Assembly: GCF_028437565.1 (NCBI RefSeq)
Contig: NZ_JAMRYR010000001.1
Location: forward strand, 186,001 to 250,000
Length of the DNA stretch: 64,000 nt
DNA from: Actinomyces sp. B33
GTDB lineage: Bacteria > Actinomycetota > Actinomycetes > Actinomycetales > Actinomycetaceae
Direction of reading: 5' to 3'
The first letter of the stretch is position 1. Every line of letters starts with the position of its first letter. Below are positions 34,903-43,313 of this stretch, piece after piece. The notes beneath the pieces were generated by a model. It did not search any database. It was given only the letters and a program-made list of their open reading frames with translations, and was not told where the DNA came from. The position numbers and the translations under genes are program-made.

Positions 34903-37901
34903 AGCGAAGGCGCCGACGGAACCATGGGTGCGGTCTTCCCGGGGGTTCTCGGAGCGGGAGGGATGGGCGAGTACTCGTTACGAGCGGCGACACGGACGAT
35001 CTCCTCATCGGGGACGATCACCTGAGCATGCGAAATGCGCGAATCGAGCGAGTACCCGGGAACCATGGCGGATGCGGTGTCCTCACGGATCGTGCATGTC
35101 GTCCCCGCGTCGACCTGCGGTGATTCGACGGGGTCCCCGTTCCCCGGGACCACGATCGTCCGCTCGCCCTGTCCGCAGTCGTAGATGAACGTGAACTCAG
35201 CGGGGACGTCGGCCCCGTGAGCTTCAACGGACTTCGCGATCGAGAACCTGCCGAGACGGCGAGTGTAGGTGTTCGTCACCTCGATATTCACCGACGCGTT
35301 CTTCTCCAGCGCGAACTCAGCGCTGGTCCCGTCCGTTCTCTCCCCGTTGACCGTGATCGTGGTCATCCGGTCGGTGTGGTCAACATCGGCCGGCTCTTCC
35401 TCGGTGATCGTGCAGACGCCCGTCGGAAGAGGGGAGATTGTCTGCGACTCGTTCGCTTTGAGCGAGAATCGACCGTCAGCCGTCGTCTTGGACGTTGCGG
35501 GGTCCAGGCACGTGTAGGTGAAGGAGAACTCCGCACCGTCGGCCAGGTTCGCGGCGGTCCCATCGACCTTCTTCCGGACGGTGAAACCTCCGGTATCACG
35601 GGTATAGGCGTTGTGGAACACGACCTCAACAACCTGATTCGGAGCATCGATCGTGATCGTCTGCGGAGCGGGGGGCTTCAGAGTGAAACCGGGGATCGTC
35701 GCACCGTCCTGGATTTCGGAGACGACGCAGGAGGCTCCGGTCGGGAATTGCGCGCCGACACCGACGGCCTCGCCACCGGCCACGGCCGCGATCCGCCCGC
35801 TCCCGTTCGGAAGCGGCTGGCCGTTGAGCGAGCACGTGTAGGCGAAGGAGAAGCGGTGGCCGACGGCCTCCTGGGTCGCGGTCTTCTTCACCGAGAACGT
35901 CCCCGCATCACGGGTATAGGTGTTGAGGAAGACCGCGGTGTCGACTGTCACGGGGTCTTCGTCGATCATCAGCGTTGTCTCGACGGCGCCGGAGCCGGCC
36001 CTGGGGGATCCTTCCAGCGTGTACCCGTCGACTCGGACGGCAGGGTCGGCGGTCTTCTCGGTCACCGTGCACTGGCTGCCGACTGGGACGGAGACCCCTG
36101 CGTCGTGGGCCCGGCCGTCACCGGCGATGAGCAGGTCCCCCGAGGCGACGGGGGTGAGCCCGTGACGACACTCGTAATGGAACGGGAACTGCGCGGGAAC
36201 AGGAGCCCCTTGCGGAGCGTCGACAGTTTTCTTGATCTTGAAGCCGCCGCGGATCTGCGTATACGTATTAGTCAGCGTGACCTCGCTGGTTCGCCCGCCG
36301 ACGATCGTCACGGAAGCGTCGGAGAACCGGGCATCGAGGCGGTAGCCGGCGGACGCGGCGGATCGTTCGTCCTCACTCAGACGGCACGTCGCGCCTGCGG
36401 CGATCGGCTCGGATTGCGCCCATGTCCCGTTCGCGGGGACCACGAGGGTTTTGGAGCCGTCGCCGCAGTCGTATCGGACGGTGAAGGCTTCCGGCACGGC
36501 GGCCCCATTGGCCTCGACGGCTTTCCTCACCTTGAACGTGCCGGTCTCCTGGCGGTAGTGGTTCGTCGCGAGGAGCCTCACCTCAGATTGCGCATTCTTC
36601 GCGAAAGTGACGGCGAATCCGCCGTCGACGGGGGATACCGACGCGCCGCCCGAGACGACGTCGAGGGAGAGGGTGGCGTTGTGCGGGAGGTCCTTCTCGC
36701 GGATGATGCAGGTGGCGGAGGAACGGGTGGAGACTTCGGCGGTTCTTTCGCCGGCTCGGATTCCCGGCAGCGAGATAAACTCGTCGGCGAGGCACTTGTA
36801 CTCGAATTCGAATCGGGCGTCCGACGGGGCCCCGTCACCGGTCGTCTTCTTCTCGATGGTGAACTTCGCGCGATACCCCGTGGCGTCCCCGCCCTGGCGG
36901 GGGATGAGGATCTTGCCGGTGACATCTTTCGGCTTCCCGTTCTCGGCAACGGAGATCCGGGCGGTGTTGACGACGTCGTCGAGGTCGGCGATCTGCGCGG
37001 TGGCGCGCCAGGGGATCTCGATCATCAAAGACTCGCGGGCCGGCTGGTACCTGCCGTCGGAGAGCGGCTTGAAGGAGATGACCACTCCCCCGCCCGACTT
37101 CGGGGAGCAGGACCACCGCGCCGAGTCGATCGGCGTGTCCTTGATCGCGGTGTGCGGGGCCGGAGTGCGGTCGGAGACCGTGACGCCCTCGCACAGGAGT
37201 TCATAGCCCGGGCCGTTCGAGTCCTCGATCACCAGGGGCTCGTAGACGTCGGTGCGGGTCGTGGCGACGAAAACCGTCCAGTTCCCGAGCTCGTTCCCTT
37301 CGGGCAGTCGTCCGGTCTTGCCGCTGCCTTGAGAGGTGCCGGAGGGGCCATCGGCGAGGTACTCGCCGTCGAGCGTTCCGCTTCCGCGGCATCCGGTGAA
37401 AGTCATCCGGTAGGACTGGCCGGACGTGGTGATGCGCGCACGATCCCATCCGACGGTGAACCATGCTTGTCCGGAAACGTCCCCGTACTTCTCGATCTGC
37501 GAGTTGAAGACGAATTGTGCGGTCTTCCCGGACCAGTGGCCGCGGCCAACCTCGACGCCCTCGATGCTCAGGGGGATATCCGCCTCGTGGCCGAGGACGA
37601 CGAGCTCGTCGGGCAGGGTAAGGGTGAATCCGTCACCCGCGGCGGCGGAGGCATCCAGGGCGAATCTGAAGGAGACGCGGGCCTGGCCGTCCCCGCCGCT
37701 GACGAACCGTCCGCCTGTGACGAAGTCACCGGATTGCCATTCGAAGTCGCTGACCGTCCCTGCACAGGGGTTCGCGGCCCTCGCGGCCCGAACCGGGGTC
37801 ACGAAGACCATCACTTGCAGGAGCAGTGCGCACAAAAGCACGAGCGCTCCGAAGTGTTTCATCCGTACGAAATCGTGGCTCCGTGCCACATGTCGTCCCA
37901 C
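34800..37901 (-). CDS. Wall-anchored surface protein with DUF5979-type repeats, LAKTG sorting signal
   Basis: Large surface protein of 1033 residues. It has a signal peptide (hydrophobic core GALVLLCALLLQVMVFV, then AxA-like PVRAARA) and an N-terminal adhesin-like Ig-fold region (about 45-340). About six DUF5979-type repeats follow (each starting like GTFKVRKAVEANGA or GGFKIKKTVDA, with a Tyr-x-Cys pair and ending LTNTY). It ends with the wall-sorting signal LAKTG, a hydrophobic span and the tail RKRRQ. LAXTG is recognised by class E-type and Actinomyces sortases. GTG 37901 is chosen because AGGAAGG lies 7 nt upstream; the internal ATG 37862 is an alternative. No sortase gene lies nearby. Confidence 0.85.
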   Translation of the reverse strand: MGRHVARSHDFVRMKHFGALVLLCALLLQVMVFVTPVRAARAANPCAGTVSDFEWQSGDFVTGGRFVSGGDGQARVSFRFALDASAAAGDGFTLTLPDELVVLGHEADIPLSIEGVEVGRGHWSGKTAQFVFNSQIEKYGDVSGQAWFTVGWDRARITTSGQSYRMTFTGCRGSGTLDGEYLADGPSGTSQGSGKTGRLPEGNELGNWTVFVATTRTDVYEPLVIEDSNGPGYELLCEGVTVSDRTPAPHTAIKDTPIDSARWSCSPKSGGGVVISFKPLSDGRYQPARESLMIEIPWRATAQIADLDDVVNTARISVAENGKPKDVTGKILIPRQGGDATGYRAKFTIEKKTTGDGAPSDARFEFEYKCLADEFISLPGIRAGERTAEVSTRSSATCIIREKDLPHNATLSLDVVSGGASVSPVDGGFAVTFAKNAQSEVRLLATNHYRQETGTFKVRKAVEANGAAVPEAFTVRYDCGDGSKTLVVPANGTWAQSEPIAAGATCRLSEDERSAASAGYRLDARFSDASVTIVGGRTSEVTLTNTYTQIRGGFKIKKTVDAPQGAPVPAQFPFHYECRHGLTPVASGDLLIAGDGRAHDAGVSVPVGSQCTVTEKTADPAVRVDGYTLEGSPRAGSGAVETTLMIDEDPVTVDTAVFLNTYTRDAGTFSVKKTATQEAVGHRFSFAYTCSLNGQPLPNGSGRIAAVAGGEAVGVGAQFPTGASCVVSEIQDGATIPGFTLKPPAPQTITIDAPNQVVEVVFHNAYTRDTGGFTVRKKVDGTAANLADGAEFSFTYTCLDPATSKTTADGRFSLKANESQTISPLPTGVCTITEEEPADVDHTDRMTTITVNGERTDGTSAEFALEKNASVNIEVTNTYTRRLGRFSIAKSVEAHGADVPAEFTFIYDCGQGERTIVVPGNGDPVESPQVDAGTTCTIREDTASAMVPGYSLDSRISHAQVIVPDEEIVRVAARNEYSPIPPAPRTPGKTAPMVPSAPSLLAKTGSSAAVVAGGALVALIAGGILLAVRKRRQ

Positions 37902-38453
37902 GTCATCACCTTCCTGGAATCGAGACGGCGCCAGCACAAGCAGTGGTCGCCGGAGTCCGCGAGCACGATCCGACGACCAGTGCGGCAGGACAGGGGTATC
38001 AATCGCCAGGAGGCGGGTCAAATTTCAACTCTTGTATTTTGGAGGGGCGCAGACGGTTCCTCCCACACGGGTCTTTTCCTCTAAAACACTGTTTGTCTTG
38101 AAATGCGGGGGATTCCATCGTCTGGCCGATCCGTTCCCGCGAGGAGCACGTCCCTGGAACCGGGGTCATCGCAGAACACTGCTGCGGCAGGGATTGGCCT
38201 TCCGGCACATTCGTGCACCCGATGGACGCCGGCCGAGGCCTCTTCCACCGTCACGAGCGGGGAGGTGGGGGACGCTCTCGGAGCAGCGCTCGGCTTGATC
38301 GTCACCCGGTATTCGACGACTCGATTCCGACCCGAATCCGACGACAAAGCGGCCCCCGCGCCTCCGGGATATCCCGAGGGCACGGGGGCCGTTTGAGCGT
38401 CCGCTCACCGGGTCGAGACTATTGCCGTCAGGCGATAGCCCCGACCCACCGGA
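37902..38453. other. Promoter region of the DUF5979 surface gene and 3' flank of the SdrD-like gene
   Basis: Unusually AT-rich from about 38000 to 38110. On the minus strand TTGAAA/TTGACC motifs near 38021-38029 are followed by TACCCC-type sequence near 38000, a weak promoter candidate. The right part (38351-38453) holds the terminators of the SdrD-like gene and the start of the 176-bp repeat. No gene. Confidence 0.5.
38351..38390. terminator. Terminator of the SdrD-like gene, 20-nt arms
   Basis: Arms 38351-38370 and 38371-38390 pair at 17 of 20 positions. It is the counterpart of the perfect palindrome at 34707-34738. Confidence 0.6.
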
Positions 38454-38556
38454 TCACTGCCGGCGCTTGCGCACAGCGAGCAGGATGCCACCGGCGATCA
38501 GCGCGACGAGAGCCCCACCGGCAACCACCGCCGCCGATGACCCCGTCTTAGCGAGC
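38381..38556. repeat. 176-bp direct repeat, copy 2
   Basis: See 34727-34902. In this copy the second hairpin (38410-38447) has two A-C mismatches that weaken its stem. Confidence 0.9.
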
Positions 38557-41500
38557 GGGGGCTTAGCCGGGACGGGCTTCTTGACGAAGCCGAAGTCCAG
38601 GGTCATGTCCTCGTCGCCGTCGTTGATCAGATCGACCGAGATCTCGAATCCGGTGGACGAGTCGCCGATCCGATCACCCTGGTGGGCTGTCGTCGGGTCG
38701 TAGCCCTCCGGCTGGGTGACGGTGACCTTGTACGTGCCGGGCTTGAGATCGGTGAACTCGTAGTAGCCCTTGTCGTCGGTCTTCACCGGCCCCACGGGCT
38801 TGCCGTTGACGTCGGTCACGGGGTTGCCCTGGGAGTCGGTGAGGGTCAACGTGACCCCCTTGATGCCCGGCTCGCCGGAGTCCTGGCGGCCGTTCTTGTT
38901 GAGGTCCTCCCAGACGTAGTCGCCGACCTTGACCCGCGGGCGGATGTACCCGAAGTCGAGGGTGAGGTCCTTGTCCCCGTCTTTGACCAGATCGATGGAC
39001 TCGGCTTTCCCGGCCTCGGCGGAGGAATCCTTCGCCCGATCGCCGCCCTGACCGTCCTTCGTCGGGACGAAGCCGGTGGGCGCGGTGACCTTGACCGTGT
39101 AGTGCTTGCCGGCCGGCAGGACGGGCAGGTTCTCGAAGAGGTACATGCCCTTGCCATCGGTCTTCACCGGTCCAACGGGAGTGCCGAACACATCGGTCAC
39201 GGCCTTGGCGTCGGGACCGACCAGTTCGAGGGTGACGCCCTCGATACCGGGCTCACCGTCGTCCTGGACGCCGTCCTTGTCGAGGTCCTCCCACACGTAG
39301 TCGCCGACGCTCACGCGCGGACGGACGTACCCGAAGTCGAGGGTCAGATCCTTATCGCCGTGCTTGGTCAGCCCCGTCGACTCGGCCTGGCCGGCCTCGG
39401 CGGAGGAGTCCTTCGCGCGATCCCAGCCCTGGCCGTCCTTCGTCGGGATGAACCCGGCAGGAGCGGTCACCTTGACTGTGTACTTCTGCCCGTCTTTGAG
39501 GACCGGCAGCGCCTCGAACAGGTACATGCCCTTGTCGTCGGTCTTCACCGGTCCCACGGGCTTGCCGGTGACATCCGTCACCTGCTTGCCGTCAGGGCCG
39601 ACCAGCGTCAACTCGACGCCCGCGATCGGACGGTCCGTCTTGTCCTGAAGACCGTCGCGGTTGACGTCCTCCCACACGTAGTCGCCGACGGAAACCTCGC
39701 CGGGGGTCTTCGCGTGCCAGCGGTCGGAGTCCTTAGCGGGCTTGCAGGAGGCGACGCCCTTACCGGAGACGTCGACCATGTCCGAGTGCGCGGCACCCGG
39801 GCCCATGGCGGCGAGCGTCGCCGTGCATTCGTAGGACTGACCGACTTTGAGAACGACGTCTGCGGGGAACGAGACGACGCCGTTCTTCGCGGTGTACGTC
39901 TTCCCGCCGATCGTGCACGTCAGGTCCTGGAGCTTGTCGCCTCCGGTCGTCGTGTCGACGAAAGTGAGGTTCTTCAGGCCCTCGGTGCCGGTGTTGGTGA
40001 CGGTGAACGTCACGCCCTTCGAGGCATCGCGTCCCAGGATGAGGGCCTGGTCGGCGGTGTCGCGGTCGCCCGCGGGCAGGACCGTCGGCTGGCCGTCGGT
40101 CAGCTCCGGCGTCCCGTCGGCGCCGAACTTGACCCCGGCCCACGGACCGTCGTACTTCTCGACATCAATGCTCGGAACGGCCTTGACGTACCCGAAGTCG
40201 AGGGTGAGGTCCTTGTCCCCGTCTTTGACCAGATCGATGGACTCGGCTTTCCCGGCCTCGGCCGAGGAGTCCTTCGCCCGATCACCGGCGTTGTCCTTCG
40301 TCGGGACGAAGCCTGTGGGCGCGGTGACGGAGACGACGTAGTGGGTTCCGGCCGGCAGGACCTCCAATCCGGAGAACCCGTACTTGCCGTCGGCGTCGGT
40401 CGTGGTCGTCACGGTCGCATCGGAGCCGTCGGCGTTCTTCGGGGTCTTGCCGTCGGAGCGGGACAGGGTGAGTGTCACGCCCTTGATCGGGCGGTCGGTC
40501 TTGTCCTGAAGGCCGTCGCGGTTGACGTCCTCCCACACGTAGTCGCCAACGGAGACCTTCGGGGCCGGCTTGGCGTGCCAGTGGTCCTCGTCCGTGACGG
40601 GCTCACCGCCGGAGACCGGGGTGCCCTGGACCGAGACGGTGTCGGCGTGCGGGGTCGAGTCGGTGAACTTCGGGAGCGTCGCGGTGCAGGTGAACGCCGC
40701 CTTCGGGGCGAGCACATAGTCCCCGAGGGAGACTGTGCCCGAGGCGTCGGCCGGGTATTCCTTGCCGTTGACGGAGCAGACGATGCCCGTGAGCGACTGG
40801 CCGGAGGTCGTCTTGTCGGCGACGAACACCTTGGTCAGCTTGTCGAGGCCGGTGTTGGTGACGGTGAAGGAGACCTTCTGCTCGGCCTGGCCCTTGATGA
40901 CGAGGGCCTGGTCGGCGGTGTCGCGGTCGCCCGCGGGCAGGACCGTCGGCTGGCCGTCGGTCAGGTCCGGAGTCCCGTCGGCGCTAAATGCCACGCCCTT
41001 CCAGTCGCCGTCGTACTTCTCGACATCAATGCCCGGAACGGCCTTGATGTACCCGAAGTCGAGGGTGAGGTCCTTGTCCCCGTCGTTGACGAGGTCCGTC
41101 GACTCGGCCTGGCCGGCCTCGGCGGAGGAGTCCTTCGCCCGATCGCCGGCGTTGTCCTTCGTCGGCAGGAAGCCGGCGGGCGCGGTGACCTTGACCGTGT
41201 AGTGCTTGCCGGCCGGCAGGGCGGGCAGGTTCTCGAAGAGGTACATGCCCGCGGCGTTGGTGGTCACCGGCGCGACCGGGGTGCCGTTGACATCGGTGAC
41301 CTGCGCGCCGTCGGGGCCCACGAGCGTCAGCTGAACGCCTGCGATCCCCGGCTCGCCGTCGTCCTGCAGGCCGTTCTTGTCGAGGTCCTCCCACACGTAG
41401 TCGCCGACGGAGACCACGGGCAGTTTCGTCGCGGTGTTCGTCAGCATGATGGTGACGGCCTTCTGATCCTGGACCTCGAAGGTCTGCTTGTCGAACTTGG

Positions 41501-42899
41501 GCTCTCCCCACTGGACGCGAGGCGCGGGGTTGGACTGGTTCGGGTCCTCCGAGAGGGTGACCTGGGTCTTCCACGGGAGGGTGATCTTCTTGTCGAAGAA
41601 GACGGACTGGCCGAGGATCGCGTTGATCGTCCCGCGTCCGTGGATCCCGTCGGCATCCATGGTGAAGCCGGCCGGGGGAGCCCAGTGCGGCGTGTAGTCG
41701 GTGGCCTTCTTCGGGAGGGTGAATTCGACGAGGACGGGGAAGGTCGTCCCCTCCTGGACGAGGGCGGAGCCGTTGCCCTCGACGAGCTTCTGGATCTTGA
41801 AGGTGCCGAAGCCGGGGTCCATGGAGACGGTGATCTCGACGGTCTCGACGTAGTAGTTCGACTCGTTGGCGACCCTGTCGAGCCCGTCGATCCGCACCTG
41901 ATTCTTGTAGACGACGCCGGGCTTGACGGGCTCGTCGAAGACGATCGGCAGGATCACCGACATATTCGACTCAGGCGCGAACGGGCCGGTGACCGTGATG
42001 TCGATATTCTTCCCATCGGCGGAAGGGGAAACCTGGAGTTCCCACTCGTTGCCTTGGGCGTCAACCGGGCCGTTGAGAGTGCGCAGACGCTGATAACGAT
42101 AAGGATTAGAAGGAATACCGTTGAGTACGAGAACGGTTTCTTGAGGCCGGGAGGCATCGAACTTCTGCCCCTCACCGAGAGCATCGCGGAAGACGACGGT
42201 CGAGCGGCTGCCATCGGTCTTCACCGTGCCGGCGGGCTTGAGGTTATCGCGCAGGTAGTCGTTGTTCCACGCGATCGTCCACTGGTTCTTGGTCTGCCCT
42301 TTTTCGAGTTTCCCGGTCCACTTGTTCAACGTCCATTTGGTGAAGGGGGCCTCGACGATGCCCTTGCCCCCGGGCGTCGGGACAGGGACGACCTTGCCGT
42401 TGAGGATGAAGGGAAGAGTGGACTCGCTGTGAACGCTGAGGATCGTCATCAGCATCTTCACGGTGCCCTTGAAGTTCTTGAACCCCTGAGCGGACCGGTC
42501 GGCGGCCTCCTGATTGAAGGTGCAGACCGTCTTCTTCTGCTCGGTGACGCACTGCCCGACCGTGACTTCCTGACCGGTGCCCGGATCGGTGTAGATCATC
42601 GGGTCGGTCCGCGGGAAAATGCGACTGTCCAGAGGGGCGGGGAGCTCGATCGTGAACGAGGTGTCGGTCGTGATCTTCTCGACCTCGCTGGCGTCCCAGG
42701 CGACGGTTAACTGGACCAGCTCGCCATTGCCGTACGTCAGCGCATGATTGGGGTCGTCGTACTCGACGCCGACGCCGTTCGTCGCGACGAGTTTCGTCGC
42801 CGACAGCTTGATCGCGGGATCATCGGCCGCATGGGCGGGGAAAACCGACCCCACCATGACGACGGCGGCGGTGATCACCGCAACGAGGAATCCCAGCAC
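38454..42899 (-). CDS. SdrD-like wall-anchored surface protein, body frame; start switched by a poly-G tract
   Basis: Surface adhesin of about 1481 residues in this frame. The order is: signal-peptide core VLGFLVAVITAAVVMVGSVF with AHA cleavage; an adhesive N-terminal region (about 25-480); five SdrD_B repeats, each opening with VGDYVWED and an EF-hand-like DxNxDGxQD (near 494, 781, 1066, 1193, 1321); two intervening domains starting IDVEKYDG (near 612 and 900) between the first three; and the sorting signal LAKTG plus hydrophobic span and RKRRQ. SdrD_B repeats usually bind calcium. The only in-frame initiator is a GTG that overlaps the G tract and has no ribosome-binding site. The well-placed ATG at 42939 is out of frame by one base. 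Adding that ATG with one G removed gives a complete signal peptide. Confidence 0.85.
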   Translation of the reverse strand: MLGFLVAVITAAVVMVGSVFPAHAADDPAIKLSATKLVATNGVGVEYDDPNHALTYGNGELVQLTVAWDASEVEKITTDTSFTIELPAPLDSRIFPRTDPMIYTDPGTGQEVTVGQCVTEQKKTVCTFNQEAADRSAQGFKNFKGTVKMLMTILSVHSESTLPFILNGKVVPVPTPGGKGIVEAPFTKWTLNKWTGKLEKGQTKNQWTIAWNNDYLRDNLKPAGTVKTDGSRSTVVFRDALGEGQKFDASRPQETVLVLNGIPSNPYRYQRLRTLNGPVDAQGNEWELQVSPSADGKNIDITVTGPFAPESNMSVILPIVFDEPVKPGVVYKNQVRIDGLDRVANESNYYVETVEITVSMDPGFGTFKIQKLVEGNGSALVQEGTTFPVLVEFTLPKKATDYTPHWAPPAGFTMDADGIHGRGTINAILGQSVFFDKKITLPWKTQVTLSEDPNQSNPAPRVQWGEPKFDKQTFEVQDQKAVTIMLTNTATKLPVVSVGDYVWEDLDKNGLQDDGEPGIAGVQLTLVGPDGAQVTDVNGTPVAPVTTNAAGMYLFENLPALPAGKHYTVKVTAPAGFLPTKDNAGDRAKDSSAEAGQAESTDLVNDGDKDLTLDFGYIKAVPGIDVEKYDGDWKGVAFSADGTPDLTDGQPTVLPAGDRDTADQALVIKGQAEQKVSFTVTNTGLDKLTKVFVADKTTSGQSLTGIVCSVNGKEYPADASGTVSLGDYVLAPKAAFTCTATLPKFTDSTPHADTVSVQGTPVSGGEPVTDEDHWHAKPAPKVSVGDYVWEDVNRDGLQDKTDRPIKGVTLTLSRSDGKTPKNADGSDATVTTTTDADGKYGFSGLEVLPAGTHYVVSVTAPTGFVPTKDNAGDRAKDSSAEAGKAESIDLVKDGDKDLTLDFGYVKAVPSIDVEKYDGPWAGVKFGADGTPELTDGQPTVLPAGDRDTADQALILGRDASKGVTFTVTNTGTEGLKNLTFVDTTTGGDKLQDLTCTIGGKTYTAKNGVVSFPADVVLKVGQSYECTATLAAMGPGAAHSDMVDVSGKGVASCKPAKDSDRWHAKTPGEVSVGDYVWEDVNRDGLQDKTDRPIAGVELTLVGPDGKQVTDVTGKPVGPVKTDDKGMYLFEALPVLKDGQKYTVKVTAPAGFIPTKDGQGWDRAKDSSAEAGQAESTGLTKHGDKDLTLDFGYVRPRVSVGDYVWEDLDKDGVQDDGEPGIEGVTLELVGPDAKAVTDVFGTPVGPVKTDGKGMYLFENLPVLPAGKHYTVKVTAPTGFVPTKDGQGGDRAKDSSAEAGKAESIDLVKDGDKDLTLDFGYIRPRVKVGDYVWEDLNKNGRQDSGEPGIKGVTLTLTDSQGNPVTDVNGKPVGPVKTDDKGYYEFTDLKPGTYKVTVTQPEGYDPTTAHQGDRIGDSSTGFEISVDLINDGDEDMTLDFGFVKKPVPAKPPLAKTGSSAAVVAGGALVALIAGGILLAVRKRRQ

Positions 42900-42909
42900 C
42901 CCCCCCCCC
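42899..42909 (-). promoter_or_regulatory. 11-G tract, likely phase-variation switch
   Basis: Uninterrupted run of 11 G on the coding strand (C on plus), between codon 10 of the ATG frame and the hydrophobic core of the signal peptide. Runs of 10 or 13 G would join both frames; 11 leaves the gene OFF at the DNA level, unless transcriptional or translational slippage restores it. Confidence 0.75.
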
Positions 42910-42939
42910 GCGTCGATTCAGCGCGCTATGAACATTCAT
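42910..42939 (-). CDS. Ten-codon start segment of the SdrD-like gene (out of frame with body)
   Basis: ATG 42939 opens MNVHSALNRR, a positively charged signal-peptide n-region, followed by the G tract. AAGGGA lies about 10 nt upstream. In the present frame translation continues for about 40 codons into unrelated sequence and stops at about 42820. With one G fewer it reads directly into VLGFLVAV and the surface protein. Confidence 0.7.
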
Positions 42940-43313
42940 CCGGGTCAATCCCTTTCTTCCACCGAGCCGGGTGCGCGAGCTCTCTTTGCGTGATGGCATG
43001 AAGCCGCCGTGCGCCGCGCACGACGGCGCAGCACAATGGATGCACAGTAACTTATCGTCTGACAATCTGAAAAGCTGCTCTCCCGTGATACGGCGCGCAC
43101 CAGCAGACGTTCATTCGCGCGATCACATTCGTTCACGCTCTCGGCCCCAGGGACCGACCCCCTGTCGGCCCCGGACAACGCGGACTCGCGGCCTCTTCCA
43201 GCCCACACCCGGCCTCCTCGACGACGCGCTCACGGAGGCGACGATCACGGCGCGCACACCCGTCCCCGTCGAGCCCTCCACCGGCCGCAACACCCCAGCC
43301 GACCCAACCCGGG
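42940..43313. other. Promoter and leader of the SdrD-like gene
   Basis: No gene. On the minus strand TTTTCA (43073-43068), an 18-nt spacer and TACTGT (43049-43044) form the best promoter candidate, giving a leader of about 100 nt before ATG 42939. The leader includes a GC-rich inverted repeat near 43006-43032. The right part (43130-43313) is plain. Confidence 0.5.
43044..43073 (-). promoter_or_regulatory. Candidate promoter of the SdrD-like surface gene
   Basis: -35 TTTTCA and -10 TACTGT with 18-nt spacing, in an AT-rich island. Confidence 0.45.

Noticed and set aside
30740-35188. 1482-codon open frame on the plus strand across purL, purQ, purC and purD
   Set aside because: It runs antisense to five recognised purine genes and has no family features.
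38682-42710. 1342-codon open frame on the plus strand opposite the SdrD-like gene
   Set aside because: It is an antisense shadow: repeats mirror the SdrD_B repeats and composition is Val/Gly/Asp-rich without any domain. The minus-strand frame has a signal peptide, repeats and sorting signal.
42820-43065. 81-codon frame starting MSDDKLLCIHC that passes through the G tract
   Set aside because: Downstream of the tract it reads out of frame through the surface gene. Only its ATG at 42939 is meaningful, as the switch start.
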